A stretch of 64,000 nucleotides of DNA from Thalassotalea sp. LPB0316 (GCF_014898095.1 NZ_CP062946.1:2604001-2668000), one strand, 5' to 3'; positions 1 to 9,484 are shown, counted from the stretch's first letter. Program-made: numbers and translations. The notes: generated by a model from the sequence alone, not told the origin.

Positions 1-1137
1 GGGATCTTGATTAAATTGGTGTAGTAACCAGTCATGCAAGCCTTGAATTTCACGCATTGCACTATGAGCTCGGGTAATGGTTATCGAATGATCTTTAACG
101 GTTTGTTGTTGCTGACGGGCATCTGTTAACGTCAAAATATCGCGTTGAATAAGCGATAGCACACTTTGCTCAGCAATATCTTTCGTTTCTTCAACGTCAT
201 CAAACGCGTCGATATTGATGGTCGAATAATTTTGCAACAAACTCAAAAACTCTTTGCCCTGCTGACCTAAGTTAGCGAGCAGCGGATTAGTGGATAACGC
301 CGATAGCTCATCTTGCGATAGCCATTGGTCAATATGTTTAAACGCGTGCTTTTCGGTTTGAATGTCGCCCCAATAATCGGCACAGGGATTGAGGTGGAAA
401 AAGTGAACTTGGCAATGTTCACTAATCGCATTAATAAAATCTAACCACATTGGCGCCATGGCATTAATGCCAAAAAAGGCGATGCGCTTGGGTAATTTAT
501 CGCTATTTTGGCCAAGATTAGCGATAGCGTGTTTAATAATAACTTGCGGATCGTAGGTAACTTCACGCGTTAATAACCGCCAGAGTTTTGCTTGCCAACG
601 CATTAACTGTTGGTTGGCATCAGTCAAGCTGATTTGCTCATCTTGCTGACAACTTAAATCGCCTTTATTCCAAGCAGCAATCCACTTTGGTCGATAGATT
701 AAATATTGCTCGAATAAATCGGCTAATTGACAAGCCAACTGGTAGCATCGTTGTTGCTGTAATCGTTCAACATTTTCACCGCGCCAAAACTGAGTGACTT
801 GGTCAAAATCTTCATCATTAATCACCTCATCACTCATTAAAAGCGCTAAGATACGCCAGCTTAACACCTCTCGAGAGAATAAGGTTTCATCTGGCACATT
901 CTCTTCGCCAGCTACCGTTCTAGCTAGCTTCCATAAAAACTGAGCTGGTAACGCGTAACTAAAATTAAAGCTTATTTTACGTGAGTTGGCCAGTGACATA
1001 CTCAGCCAATGCTGCATGCCAGCATTTTGAACAACGAGGGTTTCTTTTTCAAAAATAGGTAATGGTTCGAGCTGTTGGATTTTAAGATAAAGCTGCAACA
1101 AATGCTCCATTTTGTTGGCAGGATAGAGATAAATCAC
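1..1137 (-). CDS. recC: RecBCD enzyme subunit RecC (5' part; runs off the window)
   Basis: RecC is the Chi-recognising, non-motor subunit of the RecBCD helicase-nuclease that processes double-strand DNA ends. The first 379 residues are visible; the gene leaves the window at base 1. Landmarks recalled from E. coli RecC are present: VQNAGMQHWLSM near residue 35, YRPKWIAAW near residue 160, and a segment reading HLNPCADYWGDIQ near residue 255 (HLNPCADYWGD resembling TNPCRYYWGDI). I chose the GTG at 1137 because AAGGGGA lies just upstream and the N-terminus MIYLYPANKME aligns with the E. coli start; the next ATG at 1110 would cut that conserved edge. Family assignment is strong; the C-terminal part cannot be judged. 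Confidence 0.9.
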   Translation of the reverse strand, partial: MIYLYPANKMEHLLQLYLKIQQLEPLPIFEKETLVVQNAGMQHWLSMSLANSRKISFNFSYALPAQFLWKLARTVAGEENVPDETLFSREVLSWRILALLMSDEVINDEDFDQVTQFWRGENVERLQQQRCYQLACQLADLFEQYLIYRPKWIAAWNKGDLSCQQDEQISLTDANQQLMRWQAKLWRLLTREVTYDPQVIIKHAIANLGQNSDKLPKRIAFFGINAMAPMWLDFINAISEHCQVHFFHLNPCADYWGDIQTEKHAFKHIDQWLSQDELSALSTNPLLANLGQQGKEFLSLLQNYSTINIDAFDDVEETKDIAEQSVLSLIQRDILTLTDARQQQQTVKDHSITITRAHSAMREIQGLHDWLLHQFNQDP

Positions 1138-1290
1138 ACAGTCCCCTTGTCTTATTTTTCTTGTATTATTTTTCGGTAATGGCGATCAAGTTAGCTGTAA
1201 AAATATCAACTAAAGACAAGGAGAATTTAATCACACAGCCATGACAATGACTAGCGCTTTTTATCGTCTACACAACTAAACGAATTAATG

Positions 1291-1623
1291 TTAATCAATA
1301 AAATCAAAATAGCGCTGAAAGCGATCGCCAACATAAGGCAATGGTGTTTTATTTTGGTTGTATGCATGACAAACCGCGATACACCAAAAGACAAATAAGA
1401 CGACAGTCGCCAACCAACCAACAAGCGGCACAACACTAAAAACAGCGAACAGTAAAATCAACCCTAGCGATTGCCTCAGGTGAAAGCGCAGCAATGGACA
1501 ACGGTTCTTACCGTAACAAAACAAGCTGATTAACCAACCAATAATCGTAAAGTAACTGAGAACAGCGAGTAACCTTGCCGTATCTGCAGCAATTTCATCA
1601 GTTGAAGACGAATAATGTGCCAT
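1291..1623 (-). CDS. DUF4870/Tic20-like small membrane protein
   Basis: A 110-residue protein with three hydrophobic segments (about residues 17-37, 50-66 and 68-85) and the HLRQSLGLI element after the first hairpin, which is typical of DUF4870-like proteins. It presumably sits in the inner membrane; function is unknown. The ATG at 1623 has AAGGAG a few bases upstream. The gene lies upstream of recC on the same strand with about 150 bases between, and is divergent from the DUF2982-like gene. Family name is from memory of the motif. Confidence 0.75.
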   Translation of the reverse strand: MAHYSSSTDEIAADTARLLAVLSYFTIIGWLISLFCYGKNRCPLLRFHLRQSLGLILLFAVFSVVPLVGWLATVVLFVFWCIAVCHAYNQNKTPLPYVGDRFQRYFDFID

Positions 1624-1743
1624 ATTACACTCCTTAGAGATGACAAGTTGAGGCTTATTTGCGATAAATAAGACCTAATGTTAAGTATAGTGATAGGACT
1701 CAAAATCACTAAATTCAGTTTAGTGATAACCAATGAACTATTT

Positions 1744-2409
1744 ATGACAACTGAGATTAAAATTTTTCCCACATCAACGCGTCACAGCTTATTTCTCAGT
1801 GCTTTAGGTGCTGTTTTGTTGTTAATCTGCCTATTGCTGATTAATGCCTATTGGCAACAAGCAAAGCTAGTACTTATGTTTTTAACCTTAGCATCTGCTG
1901 TTGTACTTATTACTGGGTTAAGTAAACACATAGAGCCTAAATGTAGCTTTAATATCACGCCAGATGGTTTAACATATTTACATCGCTGTGGCCGTTGGCA
2001 ACTGTCTTGGCACGCGATCAAATATATCGCGCCACTTCGTTCGACTAGGGGCGTCGAGCAACAATCGCTCCCCTATGTTGGCATTGTTTTAACGCAGCTC
2101 ATCGATATCAGCACGGCTATCACGCCGCGTTTAGCCAACAAGCTATTACATGAACAAAAACCATTACTGATCCTTGCCGTTCAGCATGACTTATTAAAAG
2201 TCGAAGATATTACCTTGCGGTTTAGCCCGTATAAATCAGCAGCAGGCACTATTACGGGGCCGGTTGGTGAGTTTTTGCATCAATGCGAGAGTTTACACAA
2301 GGCATTCGGGTTTCACCTGTATATTCCGTCAACGGCACTTGATCGCAGTGTAGAAGACTTTAGCGCGCTGCTAAATCAGTGTAAAACCGCATCAAAAAAT
2401 TATGGCTAG
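1744..2409 (+). CDS. DUF2982-like membrane-anchored protein
   Basis: About 221 residues from the ATG at 1744. Two hydrophobic stretches follow one another (HSLFLSALGAVLLLICLLL and LVLMFLTLASAVVLI), then a soluble domain that ends FHLYIPSTALDRSVEDFSALLNQC. This layout resembles the DUF2982 family of Alteromonadales and Vibrionales, whose role is unknown. An in-frame ATG at 1678 would add 22 residues, but it has no ribosome site and moves the membrane segment away from the N-terminus. The stop codon overlaps the end of the convergent gene by four bases. Confidence 0.65.
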   Translation: MTTEIKIFPTSTRHSLFLSALGAVLLLICLLLINAYWQQAKLVLMFLTLASAVVLITGLSKHIEPKCSFNITPDGLTYLHRCGRWQLSWHAIKYIAPLRSTRGVEQQSLPYVGIVLTQLIDISTAITPRLANKLLHEQKPLLILAVQHDLLKVEDITLRFSPYKSAAGTITGPVGEFLHQCESLHKAFGFHLYIPSTALDRSVEDFSALLNQCKTASKNYG

Positions 2410-3707
2410 AATGGCGCTTGCTCGATAGCTTGGCGCAATGGCAAGTCATCAAAGCCCTGTCGCTTGATACTGTGAATAAATTTAAGGGTTTTGAAGGCAT
2501 CAAACCAATCATTGATTTGCTTGACGAGCTGGGCTTGATTGCCTGAATAACGATTGACTTGACCAATAATAAAGTCAGTAAAGCCGATTTCGTGTAAGGC
2601 ATGCTTTGAATATTTCGAAAGCGTTGAAGTGATTTGATTAAGTACTGCATTTAGGGTTTGTTCATCACCTTTACTCACTAACAGTTCGTTCATTACATCG
2701 CTTTGACTAAACCGGCCAAGTAGTAGCTGCGCCTGCCTCAGCTCAACAAAACACTGAAAATGATAATAACAATACGGTTGATTTTTTTCTTGTAGGTCAA
2801 TAATTGATTTAACTGCCGGCCCCGTGCCAAAAGGAACACGCTCAGATAGCCGAGGCGTTAAGGTGATCGGTTGACCATTTAGCAACTGAACACTACCGAG
2901 TTTTGCGAGTTTGTTTAGTGTGTAAAAATCTTCACCCGCTGACTTTTTAACAAAACCGCGCACGTCTACATAGGCCAATGGCGATAAGGCCAAAATACTG
3001 CCAATCGTATAAAAAGCATAATGTGAGCCCGCATAACGCAAACCGTTAACATAATAGCGCATTGCTTGTTGATAAGCTTGAGTTGCATTTTCGATCTGCT
3101 GCTCGCTTACGGTGAGTTTGTCTTTAATAAAGCGATGTTCAAATGGATAACACAAGGCGGCATCTTCAGCGATATTAGCCTGCGCCATTTCGCTAAAGTA
3201 ATCGTCAGGTAAATAAGCATCGGCATCACTTGAACCAATAAAACACGGTTTAATAATACCGGCATGTTGCAATGCGATGACCAGATCACAGCCTACTTTA
3301 CGAGCTAAGCCGACGCCCTGATGATCGGGCATGGGCTGCGTAAAACAATCCACTAAAATTAACAAAGAATGGCTATTTGCGAGCGATATCACGGTGATAT
3401 TTTGTTGCTCAGTGATTAACTCTCCGAGTTGACAAGCCTGATGATAGAGCGCTTGCTGACCACTTAAATCTTGTTGTGATTGCGGTTGATTAATGACCAG
3501 AACAAAGCAAGCAGACTGCTGAGCTAATGGCGCTTCTGTAAGACGCTGAATAAAGTCAGACGTTTCTTGATAGGCTGGAATAACTAGCGCGTTGGCTAAG
3601 TGGTAATCACTTAGCCGTGTTGCAAGTAACCCGACATCTTGAACAATAGGCTCGGCGTACTGTTTAAGATACTTGTCGCGTTTTTTTACTTGCTGTGCTG
3701 TGAGCAT
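2406..3707 (-). CDS. glycosyltransferase family 2-like protein
   Basis: About 433 residues from the ATG at 3707; a TTG at 3722 is the only alternative and neither has a clear ribosome site. The start reads LVIPAYQET, as in the GT-A nucleotide-sugar fold. Further on come GVGLARKVGCDLVIAL and IGSSDADAYLPDDYF, which look like the DxD metal and sugar-nucleotide segment. No membrane segment is seen, so a cytosolic enzyme is likely. Acceptor and donor are not predictable. It follows miaE on the same strand with a gap of about 30 bases and could be co-transcribed. Function is inferred from motifs only. Confidence 0.6.
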   Translation of the reverse strand: MLTAQQVKKRDKYLKQYAEPIVQDVGLLATRLSDYHLANALVIPAYQETSDFIQRLTEAPLAQQSACFVLVINQPQSQQDLSGQQALYHQACQLGELITEQQNITVISLANSHSLLILVDCFTQPMPDHQGVGLARKVGCDLVIALQHAGIIKPCFIGSSDADAYLPDDYFSEMAQANIAEDAALCYPFEHRFIKDKLTVSEQQIENATQAYQQAMRYYVNGLRYAGSHYAFYTIGSILALSPLAYVDVRGFVKKSAGEDFYTLNKLAKLGSVQLLNGQPITLTPRLSERVPFGTGPAVKSIIDLQEKNQPYCYYHFQCFVELRQAQLLLGRFSQSDVMNELLVSKGDEQTLNAVLNQITSTLSKYSKHALHEIGFTDFIIGQVNRYSGNQAQLVKQINDWFDAFKTLKFIHSIKRQGFDDLPLRQAIEQAPF

Positions 3708-3737
3708 ATATTGGCTTAGCAATAAATCGCGAACAAG

Positions 3738-4310
3738 CTAGTGAAGCGCAGCGCGATGTGGCAAGCTAGCACAAAGCTCGGCTTCAAATTCGAGAATTTC
3801 CTCTAAGCGCTGGTCTACTTCAGCTTTATCAAAATATTCGTAAGCGAGCTCAACAAATAAATTTTTGTGTTTTTCTTCGGATTTAGCGATAGCAACATAG
3901 AAGTCTTTCTCTTTGCCTGCTGGTAGCGCCTCGGCTACTAAAGCAAAACGCTCATGGCCACGCGCTTCGATAACCCCAGCGACGAGTAACCTATCTAAAA
4001 AGAAAACGTCTTTACCGTTGCGAAATAAACTGCGGATCTTTTTGATGTAGATGTCCTTTTCATCATTGGCCATGATGATATCTCTCGCCTGCATCAGCTT
4101 GAGCACTTGTTTAAAGTGGATCAACTCTTCAATCGCTAAATCGGTCATAGCGCGAACGAGTTTTTTGCGATCAGGGTAATGAGAAAGCATTGAAACCGCC
4201 ATGCCTGAGGCTTTTTTTTCTGCCGCGGCATGGTCTTGAAGGAAACTTGGGAAATCGGCAAGCACCGCCTCAGTCCATGAAAACGGTGTTTGGTACTTCA
4301 ATTCAAACAT
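3738..4310 (-). CDS. miaE: tRNA 2-methylthio-N6-isopentenyladenosine hydroxylase MiaE
   Basis: MiaE hydroxylates the isopentenyl side chain of ms2i6A at position 37 of tRNAs reading U-starting codons, using O2 and a diiron centre. The 190-residue protein is the short form of the family. The carboxylate/histidine ligands are visible: E31 in AAAEKKASG, E62..H65 in EELIH, E115 in VIEARGHE, and E145..H148 in SEEKH. This is the ferritin-like four-helix pattern. It stands just upstream of the glycosyltransferase-like gene. Other bacteria lacking this gene make ms2i6A only. Confidence 0.92.
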   Translation of the reverse strand: MFELKYQTPFSWTEAVLADFPSFLQDHAAAEKKASGMAVSMLSHYPDRKKLVRAMTDLAIEELIHFKQVLKLMQARDIIMANDEKDIYIKKIRSLFRNGKDVFFLDRLLVAGVIEARGHERFALVAEALPAGKEKDFYVAIAKSEEKHKNLFVELAYEYFDKAEVDQRLEEILEFEAELCASLPHRAALH

Positions 4311-4391
4311 AGTGATTAATACTTTATGGCTAAAAATTGCTGGCTATTCTACCTAGCTTAAAAATTAGGATAAAGCGTTAATCACCGATAT

Positions 4392-5456
4392 TTAGCTTTT
4401 TAAGGGCTTAACAATAACCTCTTGATCGTTGATACCTGAAATTACTTCTACCTGATCTTGCTCATCAACATGGCCCAATTTTACAAAGCGACGTGAAACG
4501 ACACCGTCTTTTTTAACCAAGACAATATCTAATTGGCCGAGTTTACTGACATAACTCATCGGCACTTTGATCACGTTCTCTTCTTCTGTGTTTAGCAACA
4601 CTGTAGCGTACATGCCAGGCTTTAACTCTATCGCCGTATTGATATTGGCTTTGATCAGAAAACTGCGAGCACCAATATTAGCCGAAGGAACAATTTCAGC
4701 AATGGTAGCAGTGGTCGTCAACTCAAGGCTTGGGATCACTATTTGTAGCGCTTCATCAATCGTTAAGCCAATGGCTAATTGCTCGCGAACATAAGCTTCA
4801 ACTTGCAAGGTACTTGGGTTGTAAATCGTTAGCAATGGCGTGCCGGGTTGAGCCGTATTACCGGGCTCTGCCAAGCGCTCAATCACTACGCCATCAATTG
4901 GCGCCGTTAATTTAGCAAAAGACAAGTTAGTTTTGGCTTGATTCAAGCCCTCTTGCGCCGCCATTTCTTCAGCTTTTAACGCATCAAAGTTTGCTTGAGA
5001 TTTATCTAACTCTTGGGTTGATAGCAAGTTTTGCTGATGTAACTGCTGTGCTCGTGCCAATAACTTATTCGCTTCCGACAACCGCGCAGACACAGCATTC
5101 TTTTGCTGCTCTAACTGTTTGACCCGTGCAATCAGCTCAGACTGCTCAAGGGTTACCAATAATTGGCCTCGTTCAACACGTTGCCCGGCTCTGACGTGAA
5201 TTGTTGAAATCCGCGCCATTATACGCGCTGAAATAACGGTGTCTTCCATTGGGCTTATCGTCGCTGAAATGGTTTCTTGGCGAACAATTGGCATCGAGCT
5301 AACTGTCCATTTTTCGCCGCCCGATAACGAGTGTGGTGCTTTGCTCGAAGGTGCCATTTTGTCATTAAAAAAGCCAGCTAACCAAGCGATACTCACCGCT
5401 AAAAAGACAAAGGCAATAATGGGTTTAATAAAAGGAACATTTGCTAAGTTTTTCAC
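4392..5456 (-). CDS. RND efflux periplasmic adaptor (HlyD/MFP family)
   Basis: A 354-residue membrane-fusion protein that links an inner-membrane RND pump to an outer-membrane channel. It has an N-terminal membrane anchor (IKPIIAFVFLAVSIAWLAGFF), the first half of a lipoyl/biotinyl-like domain (ARISTIHVRAGQRVERGQLLVTLE, residues about 78-102), a coiled-coil hairpin with leucine- and glutamine-rich helices (about 105-165), the second lipoyl half (LTAPIDGVVIERLAEPGNTAQPG) and a beta-barrel/MP domain. It is the last gene of the arsR-RND-MFP operon, nine bases after the pump gene. No outer-membrane channel gene is adjacent. Confidence 0.93.
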   Translation of the reverse strand: MKNLANVPFIKPIIAFVFLAVSIAWLAGFFNDKMAPSSKAPHSLSGGEKWTVSSMPIVRQETISATISPMEDTVISARIMARISTIHVRAGQRVERGQLLVTLEQSELIARVKQLEQQKNAVSARLSEANKLLARAQQLHQQNLLSTQELDKSQANFDALKAEEMAAQEGLNQAKTNLSFAKLTAPIDGVVIERLAEPGNTAQPGTPLLTIYNPSTLQVEAYVREQLAIGLTIDEALQIVIPSLELTTTATIAEIVPSANIGARSFLIKANINTAIELKPGMYATVLLNTEEENVIKVPMSYVSKLGQLDIVLVKKDGVVSRRFVKLGHVDEQDQVEVISGINDQEVIVKPLKS

Positions 5457-5465
5457 GTTCAGCTC

Positions 5466-8400
5466 CTATGCTTGTGTTAACGGTTGAGGTGAGTTTGTGT
5501 TGTCTAGATTACTTTGCTCTTCTTCTGGTGTGACAAACACCAAGTAGTAAACAATAGGCACCACAATTAAGGTGAATAATGTTGAGGCAATAATGCCAAA
5601 AATGATCGCTATCGCTAGCCCACTAAACACTGGATCTAACGTGATGACAATATTGCCGAGCAATGTGGTGCCCGCGGTGAGTAATACAGGACGCATTCTC
5701 ACTGCGCCAGCTTGTAGTACACTTTCTTTGATGGTTAAGCCTTCACTGCGCGCCTGAGTAATAAACTCAACTAAAATCAGAGAATTACGTACGACAATAC
5801 CAGCTAAGGCAATCATGCCGATCATCGCGGTTGCGGTAAATAATACGGGCTCAGGCGCACCAGCTATTTCTCTCACACCAAATTGATTTAGTAACCAAAA
5901 GCCCGGCATAATACCGATGATAGTCAAAGGTATTGACGACATAATGATCAATGACAGCGCCATTGATTGGGTTTGAATCCGCAGAACGAAATAAATACCA
6001 ACCAAAGCAAACATAAACGCTAGCCCCATATCGCGAAATACGCTGATGGTAATATCCCACTCGCCTTCACCAGAAAATACGACATTAATATGCTCAGGTA
6101 CCGACCAATAATCACCACCACCTGAGGTGAAGAAGGTTCTAGCTTGCCAATCTAGGTTTGGCTCACCTTGCTTTGGCTCAAGCGCTTTATCAGCTGAAAC
6201 ATCGGCGATGATCTCCGGTGGTGTTCTACCAGAAATTTCAGCATTAACATAGACCACCGGCTTGAGGTTCTTGTGGAAAATAGTGCCTTGTTGAGGCAAC
6301 TGGTTAAATTCACCAATTTCAGCTATTGAAACCACAGCTTGCGGGCTATCGCTAAAACCGAGTTCACTTTGCGCGGCAACAATACCTGGCCGCCCTTTAA
6401 CTAAAAAGCGCTCGATATCAGATAATTGTGCTCGCTCACTTTGCGCCATTTTTAACACCAGAGGGATTTCAGCAGCTTCATCTTCCTGCTGAAAAACGCC
6501 AACAGCCATTCCTTGCGTAGCGACATTGATGGTTTGGTTGACATCTGCCGTGGCAACGCCCGATAGCGCGGCTTTAGCTTTATCGACAACAAAGCGATAT
6601 TTTTCGACCGGTGCAATTTCATTGGTATCCACTTCAACCACATGGGGCTCACGACTTAAGCGCGTAGCTACTGTGCGAGCGGCAGATTGAAGCTCGTGAT
6701 ACTGGGTGTATTGATCGCCATAAACTTCCGCGACTAAAGTACTCAGCACAGGAGGCCCTGGCGGAACTTCAACCACTTTAATATGCGTGTCTTTTGCTTG
6801 CAGTGGCGCTAACAACTCGCGTAAACGCAGTAATATGTCATGCGAATAATGGACACGTTCAGTTTTATCGATCAAAAGTAGTCGTAAGTCGGCCTGATAC
6901 GGCTGGTTGCGCATATAATACTGGCGAACCATGCCATTAAAATCGATTGGTGAGCTAATGCCAACATAGCTAGCAACACCTTTAATTTCCGGCACAGTTT
7001 TTACAATATTCATGACATCGCGCGCCATTGCTCGGGTTTGCTCGAGTGATGCACTCTCTGGCATCTCGATTAAAATTTGCAATTCGTTCTTGTTGTCAAA
7101 CGGCAGCAGTTTGAGTGGCACTAGGCGCAAGGTTGGTAGCATAGCGGCAATAATAAACAAACCAAAAACCAACCACAGTGCTCGCTTGCCGTTTGCTTTA
7201 TTATCGATAAAGCGGCTCATAAAGCGATAATAAGCTTGTTCAAATCGACTGGGTTGATTTGCGCTAGTATCAGCATCAGCCGCTGGTTCCGGGTTATGCT
7301 TTAACAAGGCTTGGGCAAGCCATGGCGTTATCAAAAAGGCAACGAGTGTTGATAAAATTACGCTTACCGGGACGTTAAACGCCATCGGCGCCATATAAGG
7401 TCCCATCATGCCAGTAATAAACGCCAACGGGATAAACGCTAAAATAATGGTTAACGTTGACAGTAGTAATGGGGTTTTGATCTCTTCGATTGCACCAATA
7501 ATGTTGTCAAAAAGTGAACGCTGCGGATATTTCTTCATATAGCGTGAAATATTATCGACCCCAGTAATAGGATCATCGACTAATAAACCGAGTGATAAAA
7601 TTAACGCGAATAAGGTGACACGATTAATGGTATAACCAAATGCGAAGTCGAAAGCTAAGGTAAAGCCGTAACAAACAGGGACAGCTAAACCGACAACCAA
7701 GGCGGCACGCCAGCCCAAAAATACGCCAATAAAAATCACCACTGTAATCACGGCAAACACTAAAGAGCTCGTTAAATTATTGACCTTTTCATTAGCCGTT
7801 TGACCATAATCGCGCAGCGTTTCGACATGTACATGATCGGGTAAAATATTATCTTTGATCTGATCGACAAGCTCATGTACCTGATTAGCGACAGTCACCG
7901 CATTTGTGCCAGGCTGTTTAGCGACTGAAATAGTGACTAACGGGTGATCTGACACGCCATCACCAAATTGTTCATGGCTCGGCGTAAAATCGATAGTGCT
8001 GTAATGGTCAGCTTCTTGCGGGCCATCAGTGATTATGGCGACATCTTGTAATTGGACGATAGCACCGTTAATCACCTTGATTGGCGTTTGTTTAATGTCC
8101 GCCAAAGAGCGAAATACATCGCCACTTTCAATAACAATCGATTGATTATTCAACCGCACGATACCGTGATCTTGCAGTTGATTAGAAACGCGCAAGCCAT
8201 CGATAATTTCTTGTACTGAAATTTGGCGTGCTGCTAATTGCTCAGGATCTAAGAATATTTCGACTTGTCGACTACGGCCACCAATGACATTAACTTCACT
8301 GGTATTTTCCAATGACTTAAGAGCAATGGAAACTTCTTGCGCTAAGCGTTTGAGTTGATAGTCGTCGGTTAACTCGGGATTTTCACTCCACAAGCCAAGC

Positions 8401-8837
8401 ATGACAATGGCAATATCATCAACTTCATTTGGACTGACCATCCAATTGCTGACCACTGACGGTATTTTGTCTTGGTTAGAGTAAAGCTTGTTATAGGTGT
8501 TAAACAGCGAAGTTTGCCGTGATTCGCCAACAAAAAAACGCAGTGTCACTATCGCCTGGTTATTACTCGTTGCGCTATAAACATGCTCAACCCCTTGAAT
8601 TTGCGACAATAGCTTTTCGAGCGGCGTGGTCACTAAGCGCTCTACTTGACGAGCATCTAACCCTTGCGCCTGCACCATAACATCAATCATGGGGACAACA
8701 ATTTGCGGCTCTTCTTCGCGCGGTGTGACGTTTAACGCCGCCAACCCTAATAACAAGGAAGTGATCAATAAATACAAAGGGATTTTACTATTGAGCATGG
8801 TACTCAATAGCTTTCTGACAAAGCTCGCTTTAGCCAT
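5466..8837 (-). CDS. RND efflux pump inner-membrane permease
   Basis: A 1123-residue resistance-nodulation-division transporter; classic AcrB-type pumps are about 1050 residues. The usual order is visible: TM1 after the N-terminus (KIPLYLLITSLLLGLAAL), a large periplasmic porter domain, TM2-6 with the proton-relay aspartates in LSLGLLVDDPITGVDN, a second periplasmic loop, and TM8-12. The TM10 position that is lysine in AcrB (K940) reads R here in GIVVRNSLILVEF. Substrate cannot be read from the sequence. It begins two bases after the arsR stop, with a ribosome site inside the regulator's 3' end, so translation is probably coupled. Confidence 0.93.
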   Translation of the reverse strand: MAKASFVRKLLSTMLNSKIPLYLLITSLLLGLAALNVTPREEEPQIVVPMIDVMVQAQGLDARQVERLVTTPLEKLLSQIQGVEHVYSATSNNQAIVTLRFFVGESRQTSLFNTYNKLYSNQDKIPSVVSNWMVSPNEVDDIAIVMLGLWSENPELTDDYQLKRLAQEVSIALKSLENTSEVNVIGGRSRQVEIFLDPEQLAARQISVQEIIDGLRVSNQLQDHGIVRLNNQSIVIESGDVFRSLADIKQTPIKVINGAIVQLQDVAIITDGPQEADHYSTIDFTPSHEQFGDGVSDHPLVTISVAKQPGTNAVTVANQVHELVDQIKDNILPDHVHVETLRDYGQTANEKVNNLTSSLVFAVITVVIFIGVFLGWRAALVVGLAVPVCYGFTLAFDFAFGYTINRVTLFALILSLGLLVDDPITGVDNISRYMKKYPQRSLFDNIIGAIEEIKTPLLLSTLTIILAFIPLAFITGMMGPYMAPMAFNVPVSVILSTLVAFLITPWLAQALLKHNPEPAADADTSANQPSRFEQAYYRFMSRFIDNKANGKRALWLVFGLFIIAAMLPTLRLVPLKLLPFDNKNELQILIEMPESASLEQTRAMARDVMNIVKTVPEIKGVASYVGISSPIDFNGMVRQYYMRNQPYQADLRLLLIDKTERVHYSHDILLRLRELLAPLQAKDTHIKVVEVPPGPPVLSTLVAEVYGDQYTQYHELQSAARTVATRLSREPHVVEVDTNEIAPVEKYRFVVDKAKAALSGVATADVNQTINVATQGMAVGVFQQEDEAAEIPLVLKMAQSERAQLSDIERFLVKGRPGIVAAQSELGFSDSPQAVVSIAEIGEFNQLPQQGTIFHKNLKPVVYVNAEISGRTPPEIIADVSADKALEPKQGEPNLDWQARTFFTSGGGDYWSVPEHINVVFSGEGEWDITISVFRDMGLAFMFALVGIYFVLRIQTQSMALSLIIMSSIPLTIIGIMPGFWLLNQFGVREIAGAPEPVLFTATAMIGMIALAGIVVRNSLILVEFITQARSEGLTIKESVLQAGAVRMRPVLLTAGTTLLGNIVITLDPVFSGLAIAIIFGIIASTLFTLIVVPIVYYLVFVTPEEEQSNLDNTNSPQPLTQA

Positions 8838-8839
8838 GG

Positions 8840-9154
8840 CTACTCTCCCTGCCCTAGCTGACAGTAATTATCGTACAGCACGTTCATGACCTTGATCAGT
8901 TTAGGATCGGATAATCGGTAGTAAATCGTTTGCGAATCACGACGGGTGCTAACTAATTTTGCTTCGCGCAATTTAGCTAAATGTTGAGACAGCGCAGATT
9001 GAGACAAGTTAACACGCTCGTTGATCTCGCTCACAGACAATTCTTCTGATGATATCGCACACAAGATCATTAAACGATTGACGTTCGCCATTTGTTTTAA
9101 GATGCCAGCAACATGTGCTGCATTGTCAACTAAAAGGGTGGAATCAAATTTCAT
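8840..9154 (-). CDS. ArsR-family repressor, YgaV/BigR/SqrR-like
   Basis: A 104-residue winged-helix regulator. The recognition helix lies in VNLSQSALSQHLAKLREAKLV. Two cysteines, C32 (RLMILCAISS) and C98 (YDNYCQL), stand exactly where E. coli YgaV and the BigR/SqrR group carry their persulfide-sensing pair (LLILC...NVYC); the metal-binding CxC of true ArsR is absent. The gene heads the operon with the RND pump and adaptor and is divergent from DUF2892 and rhodanese genes, the two halves of E. coli YgaP, which YgaV controls. I infer repression of both sides, relieved by sulfane sulfur or oxidation. Confidence 0.88.
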   Translation of the reverse strand: MKFDSTLLVDNAAHVAGILKQMANVNRLMILCAISSEELSVSEINERVNLSQSALSQHLAKLREAKLVSTRRDSQTIYYRLSDPKLIKVMNVLYDNYCQLGQGE

Positions 9155-9203
9155 GTCTTACTCACTTGATTAATTTTAAATTAAGTATATTATATTTAAC
9201 TAA

Positions 9204-9219
9204 ATTAGCAAATGCTAAT
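9204..9219. promoter_or_regulatory. candidate operator 1 of the ArsR-type repressor
   Basis: Inverted repeat ATTAGC-4-GCTAAT in the AT-rich gap between arsR and the DUF2892 gene. It sits midway between the two start codons, a position from which one bound dimer could control both promoters. Binding is inferred from position and symmetry. Confidence 0.45.
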
Positions 9220-9232
9220 ATTTTATTTTTAG

Positions 9233-9252
9233 TTAACCTGAGTACAGGTTAA
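9233..9252. promoter_or_regulatory. candidate operator 2 (8-bp perfect inverted repeat)
   Basis: TTAACCTG-4-CAGGTTAA, with no following T-run, so it is not a terminator. It lies about 35 bases before the DUF2892 start codon and may be a second operator or a leader hairpin. Confidence 0.4.
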
Positions 9253-9287
9253 GTTAATCTGTGTTTAAAAATATGAGGATTAAGCAT

Positions 9288-9479
9288 ATGACAGTCGACG
9301 AAGGTTTGCGATTAATTGCTGGGACATTTATTCTGATTTCAGTGGCATTGGCGTTTTATGTATCACCACAGTGGTTGTGGTTTATTGGGTTTATTGGCTT
9401 AAACCTGTTGCAAAGTGCGTTTACTAAATGGTGCCCAATGATGGTTATCTTAAAAAAATTAGGTTTTAAACAGGGGTAA
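9288..9479 (+). CDS. DUF2892 inner-membrane protein (YgaP-like membrane half)
   Basis: A 63-residue protein with two membrane helices (LIAGTFILISVALAFYV and WLWFIGFIGLNLLQSAF) and the family signature MTVDEGLRLIAG followed by FTKWCPM. This is the DUF2892 domain, which in E. coli is fused to a rhodanese domain as YgaP. GTG 9261 and ATG 9273 are also in frame, but TGAGGATT at 9274-9281 points to the ATG at 9288. The rhodanese gene follows five bases after the stop, so the two together probably rebuild a YgaP-type unit at the inner face of the membrane. Confidence 0.85.
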   Translation: MTVDEGLRLIAGTFILISVALAFYVSPQWLWFIGFIGLNLLQSAFTKWCPMMVILKKLGFKQG

Positions 9480-9484
9480 GTCAG

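Noticed and set aside
1251-1436. 61-residue frame inside the DUF4870-like gene on the same strand
   Set aside because: Out-of-frame shadow of the DUF4870-like gene with low-complexity content and no ribosome site.
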